Source: Candidatus Peregrinibacteria bacterium (lineage in GTDB: Bacteria > Patescibacteriota > Gracilibacteria > Peribacterales > Peribacteraceae). Taken from it: 6,360 nt of DNA. Below are positions 1-6,300 of this stretch, one piece after another. Numbering within the stretch: position 1 is the stretch's first letter; every line of letters starts with the position of its first letter. Under the pieces are notes generated by a model. The model searched no databases, had not been told where the DNA came from, and was given only the letters and a program-made list of their open reading frames with translations. The position numbers and the translations under genes were made by a program. The DNA lies in assembly GCA_018662075.1 (NCBI GenBank), contig JABJGX010000054.1:1-6360 (forward strand), written 5' to 3'.

Positions 1-830
1 AGTGGCTGTCCGACACGTTGCACTTTCCAAATTAGTTTTGTCTTTTCGAGGCCACGAAGAATGATTCCAGAAAGGTCAAACTGATACCACCTCATTCCAT
101 GGAAAACATTTCGTGGGAAAGCGTGATGGTTGTTGTGCCATCCTTCGCCGAATGCGAGAAGTCCAACTATCCAGTTGTTACGACTTTCATCTGTTGTCTC
201 AAAGTCTCTTCCTCCAAATGTATGACAAATAGAATTCACACTCCATGTGATGTGCGTTGTAAGGAACACACGTACGAGCCCTCCCCAAATAAATCCTGTT
301 AAGCCACCGACTGCGTAACATATTGCAAATGAACCAAGTACCCACACGAAGTATGTTTTTTCAAAGAACATAACAATTGAGTCTTTAGTAAGCTCTGGGC
401 AGTACACTTTTGGATCTTCGAAGTTGTCCTGTGAAAATAACCATCCCATATGAGCGTGCCACACGCCTTCTAGTGGACTATGAGGATCCTCTTCCATGTC
501 ACTGTGCGCATGATGCTTCACGTGCGTTGCAACCCATGCCAGAGGCTTTCCTTCGAGTGCCATGCATCCACACATCGTAAAAAATGCGCGAATAGGCCAG
601 AACGTTTTAAAACCATCGTGCGTCAACATGCGGTGGTACCCAATAGTGATTCCAAGAACTGAAAGAGTCTGGAAAATGAGCAACAGATATAAATCTGTAG
701 CAAATATGTAACTATTCCAAAGAAGTACCATTGCAGCGATTGCAGCAATGAACGGGACGATTACATACGTAATCATGATTGTCTTGTAGGTGCGAGAGGT
801 CATGAAGACATAGTGACGTATTCTAGACAT
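1..830 (-). CDS. Membrane fatty acyl (acyl-CoA-type, delta-9-like) desaturase, 3' end cut by window edge
   Basis: Translating the reverse strand from the ATG at 830 gives 276 residues with no stop before the edge. The protein has all the marks of the di-iron membrane desaturase family: His box I H66xxxxH71 (HRMLTH), box II H103xxH106H107 followed by AHSD, N199 and H203 (NSICH), and box III H232xxH235H236 (GEGWHNNHHAFP). These histidines bind the two irons that activate O2 to insert a double bond in an acyl chain. Hydrophobic segments lie near 18-38, 45-65, 160-176 and 178-196, as expected for a four-helix inner-membrane enzyme. Family members are usually about 300 residues or more, so only a short C-terminal tail should be missing. 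The start lies 12 bp after the ATPase stop, so it is probably the last or a late gene of the operon. Upstream of the ATG there is only a weak AAAAG and no real Shine-Dalgarno. Met10 and Met19 are possible alternative starts. Whether the substrate is an acyl-CoA, acyl-ACP or phospholipid acyl chain cannot be read from the sequence. Confidence 0.93.
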   Translation of the reverse strand, partial: MSRIRHYVFMTSRTYKTIMITYVIVPFIAAIAAMVLLWNSYIFATDLYLLLIFQTLSVLGITIGYHRMLTHDGFKTFWPIRAFFTMCGCMALEGKPLAWVATHVKHHAHSDMEEDPHSPLEGVWHAHMGWLFSQDNFEDPKVYCPELTKDSIVMFFEKTYFVWVLGSFAICYAVGGLTGFIWGGLVRVFLTTHITWSVNSICHTFGGRDFETTDESRNNWIVGLLAFGEGWHNNHHAFPRNVFHGMRWYQFDLSGIILRGLEKTKLIWKVQRVGQP

Positions 831-842
831 CTTTTAAAGCGA

Positions 843-3326
843 CTATTTGGATGTTTTGTTGTTTGGGATATATTTGATAATTTCAAAGACAAGGAATGCG
901 AACGTAACCATTGCTGCAATCTCTAACCAGTCGATTATTGGAATATACCCTAAATGAAACAATTCTCTGAGCGGTGAATACAATAATACGAATTGAGCTG
1001 CGAACGGAATGAGCGTTGCACCAATCATCCATCTATTTGAAAATATTCCAATCTCCCAGATAGGCCTCCTGCTTCTTGTGGAGAATGCGAGACAGAGCTC
1101 GAACAAGACTGCAAGTGTGAGTGTTTCCGTTCTGGCGATGACAATATCTAGTCCAATGCTTAATTTCCACAAGAAGAATACAAAGGCCATCCCAAATGCA
1201 AAGAACGAGGAGAACACAAGCCTCCCCCACTCTCCGTCGAGCAAATGTTCCGATGCAGGCCTTGGAGGCCTATTCATAATATCTTTTTCAGCGGGTTCCA
1301 TACCAAGTGCTAGTGCTGGCAAACCATCTGTCATCAAGTTGATCCACAAAATATGTAGTGGCAAGTAGGGGAGTGGTAGTCCTACAAAAAGGGCAGTCCC
1401 GATAAACAAGAGCTCGTCGAAATTGGCACGAAGTAGGTACAAGACAAACTTTTTGATATTGTCGTATATTCGTCTTCCTTCAGACACAGCCGCTATCATT
1501 GTTTCATACTTGTCATCTGCAAGAACAATACTCGCAGCCTCGCGTGCAACTTCAGTCCCCACTTTCCCCATAGCAACACCGACGTGTGCCCCCTTAAGAG
1601 CTGGTGCATCGTTCACTCCGTCTCCGGTCATAGCTACAATTTCCCCGCGCAGTTTAAAGGCATTTAATATTTTCAACTTATGCTCAGGAGACACACGTGC
1701 GAACACGGAAACAGTGGTGAGCTTTGCCGCGAGGTCTTGTTCGGAAATAGCATCTAGCTCTGAGCCATGCATTGCTTCTCCGTGAATCCCTACTTTTGCA
1801 GCAATAGCCTTTGCAGTGACCAAGTTATCGCCTGTGATCATAACGGTTCGAATGCCTGCATTTGCTGCCTTTTCGATGGCTGATGTAACTGTTTTTCGTG
1901 GCGGATCTGCCATAGCAATAAGCCCCACTATTTTGATTTTTTTGTTTTCAGATACTGCACACGCAAGAACGCGCAGGCCTTTTTTTGCAAATGCGTGGTT
2001 CTGCTCGAGTAGTTGCTCATGTGGTTTACCAGAGAGTTCGACAATCTTCTCTGGTGCCCCTTTAAGGAAGACCTGCTTTCCATGTTGTGTTTGCATGTAT
2101 TTCTCTTCTGAAGAGAAGGGAACAAGCTCTGTGTCGATTTCCAGACGGTCTGCTTTTAGCTGACTACCAAATTGTAGAAGGCCTATTTCTGTTGGGTCTC
2201 CGATGTCTGGTAACTGTGCCCTGTTACACGACGCTCCTATTTGTGCCAGTAGTTCTTCACTTTCTCCTTTTAAAGTCCATGAGTCCATCACCTTCATTTT
2301 GTTCTCCGTAATGGTTCCTGTTTTGTCTGCACAGATAACCGACACGCTTCCAAGCGTTTCCAGAGACTCTAGCCTGCGGACTAGTGCATTTGCCTTTGCC
2401 ATACGACGAACACCCATCGCAAGGCACACTGTGACGACTGCTGGCAGTCCTTCAGGCACTGCAGAGACGGCCAAGCTCACAGCCATAAGAAGTATGTCTC
2501 CTACTGGCATCTCCCGCATAATCCCTATGCTAAAAACAATAGCACACATAAAAAGAACAACCCCGCCAAGCAACATTCCTAGTTGCTTCATTTTTCTCTG
2601 AAGGGGAGTTTCGGGAAACTCAGTATCTGATACAAGCTTTGCAATTTTACCGAGCTCCGTATGAATAGCAGTGCTCGTGACGACATATTCACCGTTACCA
2701 TTGGTAACGAGAGTGCCTGCGAAAAGCATATTTTTTTGGTCAGCTATAGGATACTTCCCTCTGGGTAGTGCGTCTGTTGTTTTGTCGACTGCTGTCGTTT
2801 CCCCCGTCAGGCTCGACTCGTTCATTCTTATCTGGGATTCTCTGATAAGCCTTCCGTCTGCAGCAATACGGTCACCTGCTTCTATAATGATAATGTCACC
2901 AGGAAGTACTAGACGGGACTCGAGTACCGCCTCCACACCGTTGCGACGCACACGACTGTGAGGAGCAGTAAGTTTTTTCAGCATAGCGATTGCTTCTTCT
3001 GCTTTGTACTCTTGTACGAACCCAAGTATTGCATTCAAAATAAGAATAGCTGCGATAACGCCAGCATCGATAAACGATTCTGCATGGGGCTGTCCGCCAT
3101 TTTCAAAAAATGGCATGGCGACAGAAATTCCAAGAGCAACAATAAGGATGTAGACCATTACGTCATTAAACTGAGACAGGAAAAGTAGAATAAGAGATCT
3201 CTTCTTTTCTGGAAATTCGTTATAGCCATACTGCTTTATTCTTTTTTCTATGTCGTTGTCAGACAACCCATTTGTTGTCACCCCGAGGGAGCCCAGCACC
3301 TGGTTTATGTCTTGCGATATGTACAT
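843..3326 (-). CDS. P-type (P2A-like) Ca2+-transporting ATPase, complete
   Basis: This 827-residue protein is a full P2-type cation pump that couples ATP hydrolysis to export of Ca2+ (most likely) across the cytoplasmic membrane. The order of parts is: an N-terminal cation-ATPase domain (about 5-70), the actuator loop with T174-G175-E176, M4 with PEGLP (E292), the phosphorylation site D334 in DKTGT, nucleotide-domain motifs DPTE (377-380) and KGAPE (422-426), DPPR (474-477), TGD (498-500), the hinge GDGVND (568-573), and a six-helix C-terminal domain. Ten membrane segments fit at roughly 54-72, 85-104, 249-270, 276-303, 626-650, 653-675, 702-722, 732-750, 765-783 and 798-820. By motif alignment with SERCA, the Ca2+ ligands E292 (E309), N635 (N768), E638 (E771), N663 (N796), T666 (T799), D667 (D800) and E743 (E908) are all present. 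No metal-binding CxxC domain is seen, which argues against a heavy-metal pump. The gene starts 21 bp after the gnd stop with a pyrimidine-rich leader and no Shine-Dalgarno, and it stops with TAG. Na+ or Mn2+ as cargo cannot be excluded. Confidence 0.95.
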   Translation of the reverse strand: MYISQDINQVLGSLGVTTNGLSDNDIEKRIKQYGYNEFPEKKRSLILLFLSQFNDVMVYILIVALGISVAMPFFENGGQPHAESFIDAGVIAAILILNAILGFVQEYKAEEAIAMLKKLTAPHSRVRRNGVEAVLESRLVLPGDIIIIEAGDRIAADGRLIRESQIRMNESSLTGETTAVDKTTDALPRGKYPIADQKNMLFAGTLVTNGNGEYVVTSTAIHTELGKIAKLVSDTEFPETPLQRKMKQLGMLLGGVVLFMCAIVFSIGIMREMPVGDILLMAVSLAVSAVPEGLPAVVTVCLAMGVRRMAKANALVRRLESLETLGSVSVICADKTGTITENKMKVMDSWTLKGESEELLAQIGASCNRAQLPDIGDPTEIGLLQFGSQLKADRLEIDTELVPFSSEEKYMQTQHGKQVFLKGAPEKIVELSGKPHEQLLEQNHAFAKKGLRVLACAVSENKKIKIVGLIAMADPPRKTVTSAIEKAANAGIRTVMITGDNLVTAKAIAAKVGIHGEAMHGSELDAISEQDLAAKLTTVSVFARVSPEHKLKILNAFKLRGEIVAMTGDGVNDAPALKGAHVGVAMGKVGTEVAREAASIVLADDKYETMIAAVSEGRRIYDNIKKFVLYLLRANFDELLFIGTALFVGLPLPYLPLHILWINLMTDGLPALALGMEPAEKDIMNRPPRPASEHLLDGEWGRLVFSSFFAFGMAFVFFLWKLSIGLDIVIARTETLTLAVLFELCLAFSTRSRRPIWEIGIFSNRWMIGATLIPFAAQFVLLYSPLRELFHLGYIPIIDWLEIAAMVTFAFLVFEIIKYIPNNKTSK

Positions 3327-3347
3327 AGAAAGAGAGTGTATGTTTTA

Positions 3348-4724
3348 CTATTCCCAATCAGCATGGAAGGTTCCTTCTTTATCTGTTCGCTTGTATGTAT
3401 GAGCTCCAAAGAAGTCGCGCTGCGCTTGCACTAGTGACTGTGGCAAAGACTCTCTACGGAGCGAGTCGTAATAGTTCATCGCGGCAGATGTAGATGGTGT
3501 TGCAATACCACGTGCGTTTGCGAGTTCTAAGAACTTGCGAATGTTTACCTGCTTTTCTCCTCCCCACTGTGACTCTGCAAACAAGTCATCGAACTGCTTT
3601 AGTAGTACTGACCGAATAATACAACCACCCAACCAGATACGAGCACACTCTGGTATGTCCAAGTTCCACTTGTGTTCGTCGGATGCAACTTTCATCAATT
3701 CAAACCCTTGTGCGTATGCAGTTAGTGTCGACAGATGAAGTGCACTACGAGCGATAGTCCTCATTTGTTCAGGTTTTGGAATAGGCTCTTCTAGGTCTAC
3801 CCGTACAGCGTTAGATGCATGCTTTTTTCGAAGCTGTTTACTACCAGACATTATGCGTGCATCGACAGCAGCGTTAATCGTTGGAATAGCGACTCCATAA
3901 TGGAGTGCAGAAATAGTCGTCCACTTTCCTGTTCCTTTCTGTCCTGCAGCGTCGTCCAGTGAGTCTATAAGGTCACCTGACGTAAGATCATCTTTCTTTT
4001 CAAATATCTTCGCGGTGATCTCTATCAAAAATGATTGCAGGTCTTCTCCTTCATTCCAGTGCGAGAATGTCTCTGCTAGTTGCTCGTTGGTGTAACCGGC
4101 AACATGCTTTAGTACGTCGTATGTTTCTGCGAGCAGCTGCATGATTCCGTACTCTATGCCGTTGTGGACCATCTTTACAAAGTGACCTGACCCTCCGTCT
4201 CCTATATAGGCGACACACTTTCCACCCTGGCCGTCATCTGCGGCCATCTTGCTGAGTAAGTCCTTGCAGTCTTCCCAGGCAGACTTGTCGCCACCAGGCA
4301 TCATACTTGGTCCTTCAAGGGCTCCTACTTCACCACCGCTGACACCCATACCAAGGAAGCGAATTCCTTTGTCTTTTAGCTCTGCGACCCTACGGTCTGT
4401 GTCTGGGTAGTGACTGTTTCCTGCGTCGATGATAACGTCTCCTTTTTGTAAGTGTGGTAGAAGGTCTGCAATAACAGCGTCAACTGCTGGACCTGCTTTT
4501 ACCATAATCAAAAATGCACGCGGTCCGTGGAGTGCTTTCATCATGTCTTCGTAACTTTCGCAACCGGCAAAGTTTCCTTCGCTTTCAAACTCTTTCATAA
4601 AATCTGTCATGACCTTTGTCGTTCTGTTGTACACCGCAACCTTTGCACCATTTCGTGCAGCATTTCGTGCAACGTTTGCACCCATTGTTCCAAGGCCGAT
4701 GACTCCGAGTTGATTAATTGACAT
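3348..4724 (-). CDS. gnd: 6-phosphogluconate dehydrogenase, decarboxylating (NADP-type)
   Basis: This 458-residue enzyme oxidises and decarboxylates 6-phosphogluconate to ribulose-5-phosphate and CO2, making NADPH in the cytoplasm (oxidative pentose phosphate pathway). The N-terminal Rossmann fold shows GLGTMG (10-15) and NRT at 33-35, the pattern of NADP-preferring enzymes. Substrate and catalytic residues match the family: N103 in AGNS, S129-G130-G131, and K184, H187, N188 and E191 in the block HFVKMVHNGIEYG. The C-terminal tail that reaches into the partner subunit is present, with R446 and H454 in a typical FGAHTY...EGTFH ending. The length is close to the usual 467-470 for the long dimeric form, so the gene is complete. 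One small oddity is IIDAGNS where IIDGGNS is typical. The start is 18 bp after the tal stop. No Shine-Dalgarno is visible, and a TATAGT hexamer lies 8 nt before the ATG. The stop is TAG. No glucose-6-phosphate dehydrogenase gene is seen in the window. Confidence 0.97.
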   Translation of the reverse strand: MSINQLGVIGLGTMGANVARNAARNGAKVAVYNRTTKVMTDFMKEFESEGNFAGCESYEDMMKALHGPRAFLIMVKAGPAVDAVIADLLPHLQKGDVIIDAGNSHYPDTDRRVAELKDKGIRFLGMGVSGGEVGALEGPSMMPGGDKSAWEDCKDLLSKMAADDGQGGKCVAYIGDGGSGHFVKMVHNGIEYGIMQLLAETYDVLKHVAGYTNEQLAETFSHWNEGEDLQSFLIEITAKIFEKKDDLTSGDLIDSLDDAAGQKGTGKWTTISALHYGVAIPTINAAVDARIMSGSKQLRKKHASNAVRVDLEEPIPKPEQMRTIARSALHLSTLTAYAQGFELMKVASDEHKWNLDIPECARIWLGGCIIRSVLLKQFDDLFAESQWGGEKQVNIRKFLELANARGIATPSTSAAMNYYDSLRRESLPQSLVQAQRDFFGAHTYKRTDKEGTFHADWE

Positions 4725-4732
4725 CGGGAGAT

Positions 4733-4738
4733 ACTATA
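4733..4738 (-). promoter_or_regulatory. Possible -10 hexamer directly before gnd
   Basis: TATAGT on the reverse strand lies 8 nt before the gnd ATG, in the 18-bp tal-gnd gap. If used, it would give a nearly leaderless gnd transcript. There is no convincing -35 at the right distance, so chance is quite possible and readthrough from the tal promoter is the simpler model. Confidence 0.2.
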
Positions 4739-4742
4739 CCAT

Positions 4743-5390
4743 CTACTTTGACTGAACGCTCTCCCAATCTTCCATAAACTTTTTCAGACCCTTATCTGTA
4801 AGGTCGTGCTGTGGAAGAACTTTAAAAACTTTATACGGAATAGTAGAGATGTGTGCACCAAGTGTTGCAGCGCGTGTAACGTGATCTAAGTTTCGAACAG
4901 ATGCAACCAGAACTTGTGTGTCGAACTTGTAGTGTTCCCAGGCTTTCATAATGTCTGCAATTAAATCCATTCCATCTTCACCTAGGTCATCAAGCCTCCC
5001 CACAAAAGGACTGATCATCGTTGCCCCAGACTTTGCAGCCATAATTGCTTGGGATACCGAAAAGACAAGTGTGGTGTTTGTATGAATACCTTTGCTTGTG
5101 CAGTAGTTAAGAGTCTTTAAACCTTCTACTGTCATTGGAACTTTCACCACGACGTTCTTGTGCCAAGAGCTATACTGCTCTGCTTGGACTTTCATCTCTT
5201 CAAATGTCTCTCCTGTTACCTGTGCGCTTACTTCGTTTACGAGGCCACACATCGCCATAACAGTCTCTTTGAAGTCTGCACCCTCTTCTTTGGCAACCAG
5301 GCTTGGATTGGTAGTAACACCGTCTAATATGCCCCATGAGGCGATTTCACGTACTTGATCGAGGTTTGCAGTGTCTAAAAAGAGTTTCAT
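4743..5390 (-). CDS. tal: Transaldolase, short TalC/fructose-6-phosphate-aldolase-like subfamily
   Basis: A 215-residue TIM-barrel class I aldolase of the short transaldolase/FSA family, which moves a dihydroxyacetone unit between sugar phosphates in the non-oxidative pentose phosphate pathway. The start at 5390 gives MKLFLDTANLDQ, the standard N-terminus of the family. The frame stays open upstream to Met at 5453, but those 21 extra residues resemble nothing in the family and overlap the promoter, so 5390 is preferred. Key residues are D6, the TTNPS block (26-30), the Schiff-base lysine K83 in VVVKVPMT, and SPFVGRLDD (127-135). F129 replaces the Tyr131 of E. coli FSA and points to transaldolase rather than aldolase activity. 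Q57 in SAQV, however, matches Gln59 of FSA, where transaldolases normally have Glu. The ending HDLTDKGLKKFMEDW is also typical. It is probably the first gene of the operon, followed by gnd. The stop is TAG. Confidence 0.94.
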   Translation of the reverse strand: MKLFLDTANLDQVREIASWGILDGVTTNPSLVAKEEGADFKETVMAMCGLVNEVSAQVTGETFEEMKVQAEQYSSWHKNVVVKVPMTVEGLKTLNYCTSKGIHTNTTLVFSVSQAIMAAKSGATMISPFVGRLDDLGEDGMDLIADIMKAWEHYKFDTQVLVASVRNLDHVTRAATLGAHISTIPYKVFKVLPQHDLTDKGLKKFMEDWESVQSK

Positions 5391-5418
5391 AGCGACATTT
5401 TGGGGAGGAATTATCGGC

Positions 5419-5447
5419 ATTATAGAGTAGTTTTTGATGAATTTTAA
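5419..5447 (-). promoter_or_regulatory. Predicted sigma70-type promoter of the tal-gnd-ATPase-desaturase operon
   Basis: On the reverse strand, a perfect TATAAT (-10) occupies 5424-5419, and a weak TTAAAA (-35, four of six matches) occupies 5447-5442, with a 17-bp spacer. Transcription would start near 5412 and give a leader of about 22 nt before the tal ATG at 5390. This position also argues against the longer tal reading frames that begin at 5453 or 5420. It is a prediction from consensus only. Confidence 0.55.
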
Positions 5448-5464
5448 GCTCATTTGGGCTAGCC

Positions 5465-5470
5465 TATAGC
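5465..5470 (+). promoter_or_regulatory. Possible -10 hexamer directly before the C39-like lipoprotein gene
   Basis: TATAGC lies 7 nt before the ATG at 5478, so transcription from it would be almost leaderless. No good -35 is seen at 16-18 bp. The plus-strand gene must have its promoter within or near the 87-bp divergent region, but which hexamer is used cannot be decided by eye. Confidence 0.2.
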
Positions 5471-5477
5471 AAATAAC

Positions 5478-6200
5478 ATGGTCTACGCATTTCCCATTCT
5501 TCTCGGCATTTTTACACTGCTAACTTCATGCACAGCAAGTACTGTTCCAGTTGAATTGGAGCCGTCATCAGAAGCGCAGATTGGCTTTGAAGAAGAAGTA
5601 ATACCTGAAGAAAATGTTATTGAAGAAATAGAGCTTCCTAAAAAAGCATCCATCCTTGTGCCATTCATGGTACAAGCCCCACACGGAAACTGGGATGCTC
5701 CATACCAAGAAGCGTGCGAAGAAGCTGTCGTTATTATGATGGACTACTACCTTCGAAATGCAGCACTAGATCCAGACCAAGCAAATAGGGAAATTGTGCA
5801 ATTAACACAGTGGGAAGAAGCGAACCACTACAAATACGACGTGTCGCTTGAAAGCCTAAAAGTTATTGTAGAAGAGTACTACGAGTACAATGTGCGAATT
5901 TCTGAGAATGTTACAAAGGAATCTATTATGCATGAAATTGCAAAAGGCAATCCGGTTATCATTCCCGCTGCTGGGCGCGACCTCGACAACCCTTATTACT
6001 CTGGCGATGGACCGTGGTACCACATGCTTCTTGTCACTGGATATGACAAAAAATACTTCATCACCAATGATCCAGGAACTCGTCAGGGCCTCGACTACAA
6101 ATATAAGCACAAGAAACTCGTGAATGCTATTCACGACTGGACAGGTGTTAAAGAAGAGATTCGAAGTGGTGTTCCAAGGATGATGATTATTGAGAGATAG
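5478..6200 (+). CDS. Predicted lipoprotein with C39-like cysteine peptidase domain
   Basis: A 240-residue protein with a short hydrophobic leader ending in the lipobox L15-T16-S17-C18, so it is probably lipid-anchored outside the membrane. Residues 26-52 form a linker with 11 glutamates and no basic residue. The rest matches the Peptidase_C39_2 pattern: Q66 (oxyanion hole), C80 in EACEEA (nucleophile), H182 in WYHMLLVTGYD, and N197/D198 in ITNDPG. This papain-like fold cleaves peptides or, in some members, only binds them; the target is unknown. The Cys-Glu-Glu motif in place of Cys-Gly-Pro is, from memory, common in Parcubacteria-type members. The start is fixed: an in-frame TAG lies at 5460-5462 and no other start codon lies between. 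The leader has no Lys or Arg before the hydrophobic core, which is unusual for a signal peptide. No Shine-Dalgarno is seen, and the stop is TAG. It is transcribed divergently from the tal operon, so it is probably a separate unit. Confidence 0.82.
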   Translation: MVYAFPILLGIFTLLTSCTASTVPVELEPSSEAQIGFEEEVIPEENVIEEIELPKKASILVPFMVQAPHGNWDAPYQEACEEAVVIMMDYYLRNAALDPDQANREIVQLTQWEEANHYKYDVSLESLKVIVEEYYEYNVRISENVTKESIMHEIAKGNPVIIPAAGRDLDNPYYSGDGPWYHMLLVTGYDKKYFITNDPGTRQGLDYKYKHKKLVNAIHDWTGVKEEIRSGVPRMMIIER

Positions 6201-6220
6201 TTTATTTAACTGCCTTCCTA

Positions 6221-6273
6221 CCTCTCCCCCGACCCCTCTCCTTCCCACGCCACCTGCCCACCCAGGAGAGGGG
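6221..6273. repeat. C-rich intergenic element with perfect 10-bp inverted repeat (REP-like palindrome)
   Basis: The left arm CCCCTCTCCT (6233-6242) and right arm AGGAGAGGGG (6264-6273) are perfect reverse complements around a 21-nt loop. A second copy of CCTCTCC (6221-6227) lies 14 bp before the one in the left arm (6235-6241) and could pair with the right arm instead. The loop and flank are almost pure pyrimidine plus C on the plus strand. No T-run follows the stem on either strand, so it is not a standard intrinsic terminator, though it could still slow polymerase after the upstream gene. Arms of this CCCCTCTCC/GGAGAGGGG type resemble dispersed intergenic palindromes known from many bacterial genomes. 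Whether this one is repeated elsewhere in its genome cannot be seen here. Confidence 0.7.
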
Positions 6274-6278
6274 AGCTC

Positions 6279-6287
6279 TGTTATGAT
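6279..6287 (+). promoter_or_regulatory. Predicted extended -10 promoter for the downstream DUF559-like gene
   Basis: TG-T-TATGAT fits an extended -10 element (TGn plus a five-of-six match to TATAAT), which needs no -35 box. Transcription would start near 6294, some 7 nt before the ATG at 6301. The TG begins 6 bp after the right arm of the palindrome, so the hairpin DNA covers the place where a -35 box would be and could serve as an operator. Confidence 0.45.
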
Positions 6288-6300
6288 AGAATGATTTCCT

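Larger units (their letters stand above)
1..5390 (-). other. Probable four-gene operon: tal, gnd, P-type ATPase, desaturase
   Basis: All four genes are on the reverse strand with gaps of 18 bp (tal-gnd), 21 bp (gnd-ATPase) and 12 bp (ATPase-desaturase), too short for terminators and with no hairpin plus T-run in them. The best promoter lies ahead of tal. Since the starts lack Shine-Dalgarno sites and sit just behind the previous stop, ribosomes may carry on from one gene to the next. An internal promoter before gnd is possible but weak. The operon may extend past the left edge. Confidence 0.7.

Noticed and set aside
99..662. Two plus-strand open frames (67 and 60 codons) in the first 700 bases
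   Set aside because: They are antisense to the desaturase, whose three histidine boxes prove the reverse-strand frame; the plus-strand products look like no known protein.
1009..3188. Several plus-strand open frames of 74-132 codons opposite the ATPase
   Set aside because: They are shadows of a highly conserved P-type ATPase frame, with Ser/Pro-rich, low-complexity products and no family resemblance.
5391..5453. Longer N-terminus for transaldolase starting at 5453 (or at 5420)
   Set aside because: The added residues are absent from the family, and the coding would overlap the -10/-35 elements. MKLFLDTANLDQ at 5390 is the normal family start.
843..6200. Alternative genetic code with TGA as Gly or Trp, known in some CPR lineages
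   Set aside because: All four complete frames are full-length under the standard code, Trp is TGG in the desaturase I translated by hand, and no in-frame TGA interrupts any domain.
6221..6290. Intrinsic (rho-independent) terminator for the C39-like gene
   Set aside because: The stem is good but the loop is 21 nt and no T-run follows on either strand, so it is better described as a palindromic repeat element.
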